Of a DNA stretch of 52,835 nt, positions 17,266 through 25,705 are shown one piece after another (position 1 is the stretch's first letter; the number at the start of each line of letters is the position of its first letter). The stretch lies in NCBI GenBank assembly GCA_900550205.1, contig URRJ01000001.1, positions 1 through 52,835 of the forward strand, read 5' to 3'. The position numbers and the translations under genes were made by a program. The notes beneath the pieces are model-generated. The model was given only the letters and a program-made list of their open reading frames with translations, was not told the DNA's origin and made no database searches. The stretch comes from an uncultured Collinsella sp. (GTDB taxonomy: Bacteria > Actinomycetota > Coriobacteriia > Coriobacteriales > Coriobacteriaceae).

Positions 17266-17610
17266 TTGATAAAAATCCGCCGTTGCGGTTTTAAGTAGAT
17301 CGAGCATATGAAGTTTCAGTTTTTAGCGTGTAAGAGAAAGAAGATCGGCAAAGTACAGCCCCAAACGCAATGACAACTTAATGAGGTAACTGCCACATGT
17401 GAGGCACCCAGGGCATTGCTGTCTCGATTTTGAGCACGATGCCTTCCGCCTTGCATGGGCCGTTCCATCCCGCCCCTGCAGCAACTGCCTCACGGGCTCA
17501 TTGAAAACCGCATAGCACCCCAACGTCAGCACATCACCCACGGCAAGCACATCACTCACGACAACCGACACATCAACAAACAGCACGAACATCAACCGAT
17601 TGGAGAAGCT

Positions 17611-18501
17611 ATGACAAACCACCACGCTGAAGACGGCGATAAGAAAAGCATTCTGGATGCCCGCATTGAGCGAGCATATGCAAACGAATATGACGCCGCC
17701 TTTGCCGCCGCGACCATCAAGAACTACGCGTCGCTACCGCTCGCGACGATCTTGGCCGACCACCCTCAACTGCTGAAGCGCTGCACAAAGATCATGGGCG
17801 ACCCCGACATTCGCAAGCTGACAGACCCCTATGCCCCAAAACGCGACAACGATTCGTACGTTCTTACCGTAGGCTGCCTAGCCCATATGCTTACGGCGCT
17901 CGACACGAAACTCAAGCTCGAATGGGAACCCGACGAGCGTCATGAACTCGAAAGCAAGCGGAACGCCCTGCGCACCGCACTGTTCCTTCCGTTGGACGGC
18001 CTCAAGCGCTGCAACGTCGAGCTCAATACACAGGCGCGGCAAAAGCCCGGGACCACGGGGCAGAAAACTCCAAGACCCCATGCGGCCATCGTCGACCGCA
18101 ACCGATATAACCGCATGACCGCGCACTTTTCCGCCGAGGGAGCAGCCATAAGGACGCTGATCGACCTGCTTTGCCTCCTGAGCATCAACGAGCTATTTGA
18201 GGGCTATCTCGCCCTTGTTCCCGCGACGGCACCCAAGTCGGTAGCAAAGATCATCGAGACCTGCAGACGCCAGTTTGAGCGCCATCGCAATGGCAGCGAG
18301 ATGAACGCCAGCATCGCGCAGTACTACGCGGCTCATTACAAAAATGACGGATGTGCCCCTGTCGAGCATCAGCTGCGGCTCGCCTACACCACGCCTACCG
18401 CAACGCTCCATCGCTTTGGAGCCCTTGGCGCTTGTGAGCCGCACAAACAGGCAGCCTGCCCCACAACCGAGCTCGATCTCAGGCTCGGACGAACCCTGTA
18501 G
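17611..18501 (+). CDS. Unknown island protein
   Basis: The 296-residue product begins MTNHHAEDGDKKSILDARIE, with GGAG before the ATG. It is mostly helical in character, with basic residues in the C-terminal half and one moderately hydrophobic stretch near residue 185-210 (LIDLLCLLSINELFEGYLAL), which is too polar overall for a sure membrane segment. No known domain is recognised. It precedes the ClpP-like gene by 63 bases and is probably co-transcribed with it and the VirD4-type ATPase, so it may act in the same process. Confidence 0.65.
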   Translation: MTNHHAEDGDKKSILDARIERAYANEYDAAFAAATIKNYASLPLATILADHPQLLKRCTKIMGDPDIRKLTDPYAPKRDNDSYVLTVGCLAHMLTALDTKLKLEWEPDERHELESKRNALRTALFLPLDGLKRCNVELNTQARQKPGTTGQKTPRPHAAIVDRNRYNRMTAHFSAEGAAIRTLIDLLCLLSINELFEGYLALVPATAPKSVAKIIETCRRQFERHRNGSEMNASIAQYYAAHYKNDGCAPVEHQLRLAYTTPTATLHRFGALGACEPHKQAACPTTELDLRLGRTL

Positions 18502-18564
18502 CCCGCCAGCCCCTCCGCGGGCAACAATCCTATTCCACAACACAACCAACAGAAAGGAGTCCTC

Positions 18565-19182
18565 ATGGACACCAATCATTCCCCCATCATCAGCCCCCTC
18601 ACCATGCGTGAATCCGCCCGAGGTATCACGCTCACCAGCATTTACGATGAGATGCTCGCCCGTCGCGAGCTCTCCGTCATGGGAAACATCGAAACCCCGA
18701 TGGCCCACGACCTATGCCAGCAGATCCGCCTGCTCGATGCCACCGACCCCAGCCGCCCCATCACCATATTTGTCGCCAGCGCCGGCGGAAGCGTGCGATC
18801 GGGTCTTGCGATCTATGACGCCATGCGCCTCGCATCGTGCCCTATCCGCACCGTCTGCCTGGAATTCGCCGCGTCCATGGGCGCCGTGATCTTTATGGGC
18901 GGCGACGATCGCCGTATGGCGCCCCATGCAGAGCTCATGATTCACGACCCGCTGATCCCCCAGGGGGCAGGCGGCTCGGCACTTGCGCTGCAGGAAACCA
19001 GCCGGCGTCTCATGCAGACCCGCAAGACCCTCACGCAAATCCTCTCGGACCGCAGCGGCCTCACGCCCAAGCGCATCCAGTCCCTCACTGCAAAAGACAC
19101 CTACCTTTCGGCCGAGCGCGCCGTCGAGCTCGGCTTTGCCCACGAAATCCTCTCGACCACCAAGGAGGTCGCCCATGTCTAA
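18565..19182 (+). CDS. ClpP-family serine protease
   Basis: The 205-residue protein has the ClpP fold markers: strand-turn IFVASAGGSVRSGLAIYDAM, the nucleophile serine in EFAASMGAVIFMGG, the catalytic histidine in AELMIHDPL, and the acid region AKDTYLSAERAVELGFAHEI. All three catalytic residues are present. AGAAAGGAG precedes the ATG. ClpP normally works with a AAA+ unfoldase; none is adjacent, but the next gene encodes a VirD4-type ATPase whose start overlaps this stop by 8 bases. It is likely the second, element-encoded ClpP of the genome rather than the housekeeping enzyme. A role in processing conjugation or defence proteins is inference. Confidence 0.85.
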   Translation: MDTNHSPIISPLTMRESARGITLTSIYDEMLARRELSVMGNIETPMAHDLCQQIRLLDATDPSRPITIFVASAGGSVRSGLAIYDAMRLASCPIRTVCLEFAASMGAVIFMGGDDRRMAPHAELMIHDPLIPQGAGGSALALQETSRRLMQTRKTLTQILSDRSGLTPKRIQSLTAKDTYLSAERAVELGFAHEILSTTKEVAHV

Positions 19183-20479
19183 CCTCGCCAGCCGCCTCGC
19201 CGCATCTGAGTCCGCATCGTCCACCATCCTCGCCAAGGATCAAACGCTTTCCTGCGACACCCGCCAAACGGGACTCAACAACAACGCACTTGTGATCGGC
19301 CCCTCGGGAGCCGGCAAGACCCGAAACGTCCTCAAGCCCAACCTGCTGCAAATGAACGCAAGCTACATCGTGCTCGACACCAAAGGCACGCTCTGTCGCG
19401 AAGTGGGACCCGTGCTGGCAGTCCACGGTTACCGCGTGCAATGTCTCAACTTCGCCGACCTCAACACCGTCCCGGCCCTTGCGCCCGGCATCGAGCGCTG
19501 CGGCTACAACCCCCTGAGGCACATTCGCCGCAAGGCGGACGGCAGGCCCAACCAGCAGGACATTCTCTCAGTGGCAAAGGCCATCTGCCCCATCGAGGAC
19601 AACAACCAGCCTTTTTGGGATCATGCGGCGGCAAACCTGCTGTCGTGTCTTATCGCCTACGTCACCGAACAGCTACCCGCCGACGAGCAGACGATCAGCT
19701 CGGTCATCAAGCTGATCGAGCACCTGCAGGACGGTGCCACGGGTCGATTGTTTGACGACCTGATCACGACCGACCCCCAAAGCTATGCCCTCTCGCTATG
19801 GCGGCGCTACGCCATTACGCAAAATGCCGAGCGCATGCACGCGAGCATCGTCGGCATCCTTGCCGAAAAGGTCATGTGTCTGGGATTCGACGGTGCGGCA
19901 CAGCTCTATCGTGAGTGCCATCAGGTGGACTTCGCTTCCATGGGACACACCCCCTGCGCCCTGTTTGTAACCGTGAGCGATATCGACCGCAATCTCGATC
20001 CGCTGACCGGCCTCTTTATTACGCAGGCGTTTATGGGCCTCATTCGCGAGGCCGATAGGCAGCCCGACGGCAGCCTGCCCGTGCCCGTGCGCTTTATGCT
20101 CGATGACTTCGCAAATCTGCAGATCCCCCAGATCGACAACGTGCTCTCGATTATCCGAAGCCGCAACATCTGGGCAACGCTGCTGCTGCAGTCGACCAAC
20201 CAGCTCGATGCGCTCTATGGCGAGGCACGCGCACGCTCCATCATGGGCAACTGCGACACGCATCTGGTGCTGGCGTTCCAGGATCCCGAGAGTGCCCGGG
20301 TGTTTTCCGACCGCGCCGACGCGCTGCCCAGCACGCTCATGGCGACGCCGATCGATCGCTCGTGGCTCTTTGTACGCGGTCGCACTCCCGAACAGGTCGA
20401 GCGCTTTAGGCTCGAAGACCATCCGCTCTACGGGGAGCTGCCCGAGGCGCAGCGAGGCCATGCGGAGGCCGAGATCTAG
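19175..20479 (+). CDS. VirD4/TraG-type coupling ATPase lacking membrane segments
   Basis: The 434-residue protein matches the VirD4-like group common in elements of Gram-positive anaerobes: Walker A IGPSGAGKTRNVLKPNLLQM near residue 40, FMLDDFANLQIPQID (Walker B) near residue 305, then SIIRSRNIWATLLLQSTNQL and SIMGNCDTHLVLAFQD. Usual members are near 600 residues with two N-terminal membrane helices; this one starts just before the P-loop, so it should be a soluble motor. The start is supported by AAGGAGG upstream and by the 8-base overlap with the ClpP-like gene. It may be a truncated remnant or a specialised soluble form. Confidence 0.85.
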   Translation: MSNLASRLAASESASSTILAKDQTLSCDTRQTGLNNNALVIGPSGAGKTRNVLKPNLLQMNASYIVLDTKGTLCREVGPVLAVHGYRVQCLNFADLNTVPALAPGIERCGYNPLRHIRRKADGRPNQQDILSVAKAICPIEDNNQPFWDHAAANLLSCLIAYVTEQLPADEQTISSVIKLIEHLQDGATGRLFDDLITTDPQSYALSLWRRYAITQNAERMHASIVGILAEKVMCLGFDGAAQLYRECHQVDFASMGHTPCALFVTVSDIDRNLDPLTGLFITQAFMGLIREADRQPDGSLPVPVRFMLDDFANLQIPQIDNVLSIIRSRNIWATLLLQSTNQLDALYGEARARSIMGNCDTHLVLAFQDPESARVFSDRADALPSTLMATPIDRSWLFVRGRTPEQVERFRLEDHPLYGELPEAQRGHAEAEI

Positions 20480-20554
20480 GCGCAGGGTTCTCGCAGCGCG
20501 CGGCGTCCCGGCGATGTTCCACAAAGGCCGTGCGCCCCGGGGCCACGGCAAAGC

Positions 20555-20588
20555 AAAGGGGCCCGCATCCGATGGGATACGGGCCCCT
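20555..20588 (-). terminator. Terminator of pgi
   Basis: GGGGCCCGCATCC and GGATACGGGCCCC form a 13-bp stem with one wobble on the minus strand, followed by CTTTG. It begins 33 bases after the pgi stop and resembles the hairpin at 17054-17087. Confidence 0.8.
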
Positions 20589-20620
20589 GGCTATAAGGCG
20601 CGATGCGTTAACAGCAGCGA

Positions 20621-22315
20621 CTACTTGCGATGCGCGCGGTAGAACTCGATAAGCGCCTGGGTCGAAGCGTCCTGCTCGGCCTTGGCGGCGTCATCGTGGA
20701 AGGCAGGGGTGATCTGCTTGGCAAGCTGCTTGCCCAGCTCGACGCCCCACTGGTCGTAGGAGTCGATGCCCCAGACCGTGCCCTCGACAAACGTGATGTG
20801 CTCGTACAGGGCGATGAGCTCGCCGAGTGCGAACGGGGTCAGCGTATCGCCGAAGATCGAGGTCGTCGGGCGATTGCCCTCAAAGCAGCGAGCCGGGACG
20901 ATCTGCTCGGGCGTGCCCTCGGCGCGAACCTCGTCGGCCGTCTTGCCAAAGGCGAGCGCCTTGGTCTGGGCCAAGAAGTTGCCCAGGAACAGCTCGTGGA
21001 CATCCTGGCCGCTGTCGGTTGCGGGGTTGGCAGTGTTGGCGAAAGCGATAAAGTCGGCCGGAACCACCACGGTGCCCTGGTGCAGCAGCTGATAAAAGGC
21101 ATGCTGGCCGTTGGTGCCGGGCTCGCCCCAGAAGATCTCACCGGTATCGGAGGTCACAGCGCTGCCGTCCCAGCGGACATGCTTGCCGTTGGACTCCATG
21201 GTGAGCTGCTGCAGGTAGGCCGGGAAACGGTGCAGGTACTGGCAGTACGGAAGCACGGCGTGGCTCTTGGAACCGAAGAAGTTGACGTACCAGACGTTGA
21301 GCAGGCCCATCAGCGCGACGGCGTTGTTCTCGAGCGGGGTGTTGCAGAAGTACTCGTCGATGGCGTGGAAGCCCTCAAGGAACTGCTGGAAACGCTCGGG
21401 GCCGAGCACGACGATCAGCGACAGGCCCACGGCGGAATCAACGGAGTAACGGCCGCCGACCCAGTTCCAGAAACCAAAAGCGTTGGCGGGGTCGATACCG
21501 AAGGCCTCGACCTTCTCGAGTGCGGTGGAGACAGCGACGAAGTGCTTGGCCACGGCCTCGGCGTTCTGCTCATCGGAGCCGTCGATGGCGCCCTGAGCCT
21601 TGAGCTGCTCGAGCATCCAGGTCTTGACCTCGCGAGCGTTGGTGAGGGTCTCGAGCGTGGTGAAGGTCTTGGAGACGATGATCACGAGCGTGGTCTCGGG
21701 ATCGAGGCCCTTGAGCTTCTCGGCCTGGTCGTTGGGGTCGATGTTGGAGATATAGCGGCAGTCGATACCGGCGTCGGCATAGGGACGCAGGGCCTCGTAA
21801 GCCATGACCGGGCCCAGATCGGAGCCGCCGATGCCGATGGACACCAGGTGCTCAATCTTCTTGCCGGTAACGCCCTTCCACTCACCGGAGCGCACGCGCT
21901 CGGCGAAGGCGTACATGCGGTCGAGAACCTCGTGCACGTCGGCGACGACATCCTGGCCGTCGACGATGAGCTGGCCCTTCTCGGTTGCCGGGCGGCGAAG
22001 CGCGGTGTGCAGGACGGCGCGGTCCTCGGTGGTGTTGATGTGCTCGCCGGAGAACATGGCGTCACGGCGCTCCTCGAGCTTCACCTCGCGGGCAAGATCG
22101 CACAGCAGCTTGACGGTCTCATCGGTCACCAGGTTCTTGGACAAGTCGAAGTGCAGGTCACCGGCATCAAAGCTCAGCTTGTTTACGCGCTCTGCATCGG
22201 CAGCGAACCATGCCTTAAGGTCGATACCCTCGGCCTCGAGCTTCTCCTGATGGGCCTCGAGCGCCTTCCAAGCGGCGGTCGACGTAGCGTCGATAGGTGC
22301 GGCAACAGTTGCCAT
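20621..22315 (-). CDS. pgi: Glucose-6-phosphate isomerase
   Basis: The 564-residue enzyme interconverts glucose 6-phosphate and fructose 6-phosphate in glycolysis. Signatures include VSIGIGGSDLGPVMAYEAL, VIIVSKTFTTLETLTNA, the active-site region GTNGQHAFYQLLHQGT and WGIDSYDQWGVELGKQLA. The ATG at MATVAAPID has GGAGG seven bases upstream; an upstream extension of nine codons lacks a site. Its final ten codons and the terminator are repeated 3.5 kb away, marking it as the likely integration target of the adjacent island. Confidence 0.95.
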   Translation of the reverse strand: MATVAAPIDATSTAAWKALEAHQEKLEAEGIDLKAWFAADAERVNKLSFDAGDLHFDLSKNLVTDETVKLLCDLAREVKLEERRDAMFSGEHINTTEDRAVLHTALRRPATEKGQLIVDGQDVVADVHEVLDRMYAFAERVRSGEWKGVTGKKIEHLVSIGIGGSDLGPVMAYEALRPYADAGIDCRYISNIDPNDQAEKLKGLDPETTLVIIVSKTFTTLETLTNAREVKTWMLEQLKAQGAIDGSDEQNAEAVAKHFVAVSTALEKVEAFGIDPANAFGFWNWVGGRYSVDSAVGLSLIVVLGPERFQQFLEGFHAIDEYFCNTPLENNAVALMGLLNVWYVNFFGSKSHAVLPYCQYLHRFPAYLQQLTMESNGKHVRWDGSAVTSDTGEIFWGEPGTNGQHAFYQLLHQGTVVVPADFIAFANTANPATDSGQDVHELFLGNFLAQTKALAFGKTADEVRAEGTPEQIVPARCFEGNRPTTSIFGDTLTPFALGELIALYEHITFVEGTVWGIDSYDQWGVELGKQLAKQITPAFHDDAAKAEQDASTQALIEFYRAHRK

Positions 22316-22445
22316 AAAGTCCTCCTCAACATACGGGCGCATACCTCCATGCGCCCGGATAATCAGATGCCCCTATTCTAGCGCAGGTCAAGACCGTAAT
22401 CAGCGAGCGTTGCCAATCCGCCCCCAAACGGCGACCGACCAAAAA

Positions 22446-22501
22446 GGGACAGGTTTCTTTTGGCAGGTCAAACGCTTTACCTACCAATATTAACCTGTCC
22501 C
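22446..22501. repeat. Inverted pair of GGGACAGGTT repeats
   Basis: GGGACAGGTT at 22446-22455 pairs with AACCTGTCCC at 22492-22501, with further partial pairing inside through TTTTGG and CCAATA. The hairpin lies between the convergent-looking end of the ADH-like fragment and the pgi start. It belongs to the dispersed repeat family also at 81, 1300 and 23180. Confidence 0.6.
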
Positions 22502-22514
22502 TTCCTGGCAGATA

Positions 22515-23090
22515 TTAGGCCGCGGTGCACACGCTGCCGAGCAACTCGCGAAGAGGAGACCCAATGCCCTCAAGCAGTTCAGGAGCGATAATGGCAAAAA
22601 CGGGAACCTCGCCGGCTCCCGCGACGGCAGGCACCTTGCCCTCCGAGACAATACATCCATAAGGGACAAAACCGTCTTCGCCGGTATCGAGCGCCGCCAT
22701 GCAACGCGCGAGTTCGCGCGCAAAGCCGGCAGTATCGGCATCGCCGATCGCCAGGACAAAGTCCACGCCTTCGTCGGTCGCCAGGGCCACGGCTTCGTCG
22801 ATCAGCTCGTCTCCCCCGTCGCCCTCAACCGAGCCACAGCGAAAAAGCACGCGCTCGAGCAGAGCTCGATCAAGCGAGCCGAGTGCCGCCGAGACAAGCT
22901 CATCACGCGTATGCTTGTCACCGCCCAGCACGACCAGCACCTTGGTGCCGCCGTAGTGAGCGACCAATCGTCCACACCAGCGAGCCACGTCTCCATCCGC
23001 AACAAGGCGCGTCGGCATACCAAACCCATAATTGACCATCTTTCCCACAACCCTTCCGTGCGTATAGGCGGTATCAATCGTTAGGCTCAT
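22515..23090 (-). CDS. Iron-containing alcohol dehydrogenase-like N-terminal domain, degenerate
   Basis: The 191-residue product resembles only the N-terminal Rossmann-like domain of iron-type alcohol dehydrogenases (about 390 residues). NYGFGMPTRLVADGDVA and TKVLVVLGGDKHTRDELV match the family; DFVLAIGDADTAGFARELA stands where the cofactor loop GGGS and the following DSAK would be. The whole metal-binding C-terminal half is missing. It is therefore either a decayed gene or a small protein re-used for another job. The open frame is intact to its stop, so I list it as a CDS. It is bounded by repeats on both sides. Confidence 0.6.
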   Translation of the reverse strand: MSLTIDTAYTHGRVVGKMVNYGFGMPTRLVADGDVARWCGRLVAHYGGTKVLVVLGGDKHTRDELVSAALGSLDRALLERVLFRCGSVEGDGGDELIDEAVALATDEGVDFVLAIGDADTAGFARELARCMAALDTGEDGFVPYGCIVSEGKVPAVAGAGEVPVFAIIAPELLEGIGSPLRELLGSVCTAA

Positions 23091-23179
23091 GCTACGAAGC
23101 GAGGTTTTCCGAGCTGTTTCGCGCTCTTTAGAGCTGCGTTAAAACCCCGATGCAACCGCACGACCATACCTGCCAAAAA

Positions 23180-23189
23180 GGGACAGGTT
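23180..23189 (+). repeat. GGGACAGGTT repeat copy
   Basis: A further copy, in the context TGCCAAAAAGGGACAGGTTT, directly abuts the -35 element of the SOS promoter. Confidence 0.45.
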
Positions 23190-23249
23190 TTGACGATGTC
23201 CGCGCAAGCGGGTATTATCGAACAGATATTCGATAAGAACATGTGTTTG
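23190..23249 (+). promoter_or_regulatory. SOS promoter with two LexA boxes
   Basis: TTGACG and TATTAT are exactly 17 bases apart. Immediately after the -10 lie CGAACAGATATTCG (23219-23232) and AGAACATGTGTTTG (23236-23249). Each differs from the Gram-positive LexA consensus CGAACRNRYGTTYG at one position. Both precede the polymerase start, so DNA damage control is expected. Confidence 0.85.
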
Positions 23250-23263
23250 ATGGGAGGGCACGG

Positions 23264-24769
23264 ATGGCGCACGAGCAGCACACCTACATCTGCATCGACC
23301 TCAAGACGTTTTATGCCAGCGTCGAGTGCGTCGATCGTGGGCTCGATCCGCTCACCACCAACCTGGTCGTTGCCGACGAATCGCGCGGACGCACGACCAT
23401 CTGCCTCGCCATCACACAGGCCATGAAAGACCTCGGGATACACAACCGCTGCCGTCTGTTCGAAATCCCCGACGGCATCGACTACATCAAGGCCGTACCG
23501 CGCATGCAGCACTACATGGAGGTGTCGGCGCAAATCTACGGCATCTATCTGGAATACGTGAGTCCGCAAGACGTGCACGTCTACTCCATCGACGAATGCT
23601 TTATCGACGTGACGCCCTATCTGGACCTCTATCACACCGATGCGGAAGGCTTCGCCTGCATGTTGCGCGACGAGGTCCTGGCACGCACCGGCATCACGGC
23701 GACGGTCGGCATCGGCCCCAACCTATTTCAGGCCAAGGTAGCGCTCGACATTACCGCCAAGCACGTACCCAGCCGCATCGGTATACTCGACGACAAGACC
23801 TTTCGCGAGGAGATCTGGCCCCATCGTCCCATCACCGATATCTGGGGCATCGGCCCCGGCGTGGCAGCCCGCCTCGAAAAATACGGCGTCTATGATCTGA
23901 TGGGCGTCGCGGCGCTCGACGAAAACCTGCTCTACGACGAGCTCGGGGTCAATGCCGAGTATCTTATCGACCATGCCTTTGGGCGCGAGCCGACAACCAT
24001 CGCCGACATCCAGGCTTATCGTCCGCAGGCGACCTCGACCACCACAGGACAGGTGCTCTCGAAGGGCTATGCCTACGAACAGGCCTACACCGTCTTGCGC
24101 GAGATGGTCGACAGTGCCGTGCTAGACTTGGTCGATAAGCACGTGGTCTGCGACAGCATTTCGCTCTTTGTGGGTTATGCGAGCGAACGAGCCGACATAC
24201 GCCGCCTCGACGCCAGCGGTACAGCACAATATGTGGACGGATGCGGACACCTGCGCTCGAGTACGTCGAGCAGCGAACCCACCGCAACCGCCGGCCCCAA
24301 GCTCGCGCCCCGTGCGCCCAAGCCCGTCCAGCGCGATGACGAACGGCGCCGCTTGGTGCGCGAAGCGCAGGCAATCGATGGCATCTTTGTGGGAGAGCAT
24401 GGCGGCAAACCGCGCGGTGGCTATGCCGCACTCTTTGCGCACTCTAACGCCTCGCGAAAGCTTCCCGAGCGCACCAATTCGTTTAAGAAGATCATGAGTT
24501 ATTTCGATGAGCTCTGGGCGCAGACCGTCGATCCCAAACGACCGGTCAAGCGCATCAACCTGGGATTTGGCAACCTCATGCCCGAGGAATTTGCCACTAT
24601 CGATCTGTTCAGCGATATCGAGGCCGATGAGCGCGAGCGCGACCTGGCGCGCGCCGTCCTGGCCGTAAAAGGCAAGTACGGCAAGAACGCGCTCGTCAAG
24701 GGATTAAGCTTTACCACCGGCGCCACCGCGCGCGAACGCAACGACCAAGTTGGAGGACACCGTGCCTAA
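23264..24769 (+). CDS. Y-family DNA polymerase (UmuC/UvrX type)
   Basis: The 501-residue lesion-bypass polymerase has the catalytic motifs ICIDLKTFYASVECVDRGLD and VHVYSIDECFIDVTPYL with its paired acidic residues, a helix-hairpin-helix region ITDIWGIGPGVAARLEKYG, and a long C-terminal little-finger part that includes a Ser/Pro-rich insertion near residue 340. GGGAGGG precedes the ATG. It is preceded by an SOS promoter and overlaps the YolD-like gene by 8 bases, the same arrangement as UvrX-YolD pairs of Bacillus. The lysine in DLKTFYASVE replaces the usual methionine or asparagine, as in the UmuC/UvrX branch. Confidence 0.92.
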   Translation: MAHEQHTYICIDLKTFYASVECVDRGLDPLTTNLVVADESRGRTTICLAITQAMKDLGIHNRCRLFEIPDGIDYIKAVPRMQHYMEVSAQIYGIYLEYVSPQDVHVYSIDECFIDVTPYLDLYHTDAEGFACMLRDEVLARTGITATVGIGPNLFQAKVALDITAKHVPSRIGILDDKTFREEIWPHRPITDIWGIGPGVAARLEKYGVYDLMGVAALDENLLYDELGVNAEYLIDHAFGREPTTIADIQAYRPQATSTTTGQVLSKGYAYEQAYTVLREMVDSAVLDLVDKHVVCDSISLFVGYASERADIRRLDASGTAQYVDGCGHLRSSTSSSEPTATAGPKLAPRAPKPVQRDDERRRLVREAQAIDGIFVGEHGGKPRGGYAALFAHSNASRKLPERTNSFKKIMSYFDELWAQTVDPKRPVKRINLGFGNLMPEEFATIDLFSDIEADERERDLARAVLAVKGKYGKNALVKGLSFTTGATARERNDQVGGHRA

Positions 24770-25187
24770 ACCCAAACAACAACCCGTGCGCCCGCCGACC
24801 GCCTTCGAGCGCCTAGCGGACCCCGAGGGAAGACGTCGCTCCGCCGACCCCAAGCTCACCGCTAACGGCGCCGTCCGTGCCGGCCGGGCCGCGCAGTTTA
24901 TGCCCTTTGCCGCCCTCACGGGATACTACGAACTCGTGCGTAAACAAGAAATCACCGCCGAGCCAAAATGCGAGCTCACGGAAGAAAAAGCCCTCGAGCT
25001 TTCGAAAAAGCTCGAGGGCCTCAAACGCGGCGACTTGGTGCGCGTCACCTATTACGATACGTACGGTTATCGCGCTCGCACGGGCATCCTTGATGAGGTG
25101 CTCCCTGCGTTCAAGCTACTCAAACTCAGGGATATCGCCATCGACTTCGACGATATCCAAGACATCGAGCTGCGCGGCCGAGCCTAG
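24762..25187 (+). CDS. YolD-like protein
   Basis: The 141-residue protein carries RAAQFMPFAALTGYYELVR and a C-terminal small barrel GDLVRVTYYDTYGYRARTGI, as in YolD-family proteins, which accompany Y-family polymerases and resemble UmuD-associated partners in genomic context. The start is a GTG with GGAGG five bases upstream, overlapping the polymerase stop. The same SOS promoter should drive it. Biochemical function in the family is not well defined. Confidence 0.88.
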   Translation: MPKPKQQPVRPPTAFERLADPEGRRRSADPKLTANGAVRAGRAAQFMPFAALTGYYELVRKQEITAEPKCELTEEKALELSKKLEGLKRGDLVRVTYYDTYGYRARTGILDEVLPAFKLLKLRDIAIDFDDIQDIELRGRA

Positions 25188-25213
25188 ACAAGGACGCGCA
25201 TCCAAGGCAAGGC

Positions 25214-25597
25214 CTACAGCGTCATGACGTAGTAACCCGCATCTCTCACGGCCGTCTCAAGGACACCGCGATCGATTGGCCGCTTGGAGCGCACGCGCGC
25301 TGTGTGGTCCGCATACGTTACCGTTGCCCACACGCCGTCCAGCGCATTGAGGGCATTGGCTACGTTCTGAGCGCAGCCGTCACAGCTCATGCCGCCGATA
25401 AGCAACTCATCGCTATAGGGGTAGTGGGACGGATCGGTATCCGCAACCACTACCTTCTTGGCCTTCTTACCGCTCGCACCATCGCTGCAGCAGCTCTTTC
25501 CGTGTGTCGAAGCGACAATGCGACGCAGGCCAAAGAACATGCCAACGACAATCACGGCAAGCACGATGAGATTCGCAGGGTTGAGCAAGTCGCTCAT
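25214..25597 (-). CDS. Membrane-anchored heavy-metal-associated (HMA) domain protein
   Basis: The 127-residue protein has an N-terminal hydrophobic helix (NLIVLAVIVVGMFFGL), a short segment with CCSD, and a C-terminal HMA domain with the metal site IGGMSCDGCAQNVANAL. Such domains bind Cu(I) or related ions. It resembles a free-standing metallochaperone anchored to the membrane. AAGGGG precedes the chosen ATG. A CsoR-type palindrome 32 bases upstream of the start suggests copper-controlled expression. Confidence 0.85.
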   Translation of the reverse strand: MSDLLNPANLIVLAVIVVGMFFGLRRIVASTHGKSCCSDGASGKKAKKVVVADTDPSHYPYSDELLIGGMSCDGCAQNVANALNALDGVWATVTYADHTARVRSKRPIDRGVLETAVRDAGYYVMTL

Positions 25598-25628
25598 GCG
25601 TTCCCCTTTCAAGTAACCCTATCTAGAT

Positions 25629-25641
25629 ACCCCCATGGGGT
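25629..25641 (-). promoter_or_regulatory. Candidate CsoR-type copper operator
   Basis: ACCCC-CAT-GGGGT is a G/C-tract palindrome of the type bound by CsoR-family copper sensors. It lies just upstream of the HMA gene. No csoR gene is visible in the window. Confidence 0.5.
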
Positions 25642-25705
25642 GTTCCCATCTTACTCCAAACTCGTGTCGGTTCGGTCAATTAGTTTCCCGCTTCAAACTT
25701 TTTTG

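Larger units (their letters stand above)
17147..20620. mobile_element. Accessory island between two pgi 3' ends
   Basis: The segment lies between direct copies of the pgi 3' end plus terminator. It contains a plus-strand group of three genes: an unknown protein, a ClpP-like protease and a VirD4-type coupling ATPase. Coupling ATPases belong to conjugative or mobilisable elements. No integrase, relaxase or replication gene is visible, so it is either a decayed element, a small passenger island moved in trans, or a functional unit that outlived its carrier. The limits are inferred from the repeats. Confidence 0.55.

Noticed and set aside
17104..17307. 67-codon minus-strand frame
   Set aside because: It crosses the duplicated pgi end out of frame and has no ribosome site.
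20630..22381. 583-codon open frame opposite pgi
   Set aside because: Shadow of pgi in high-GC DNA, with low-complexity product and no motif.
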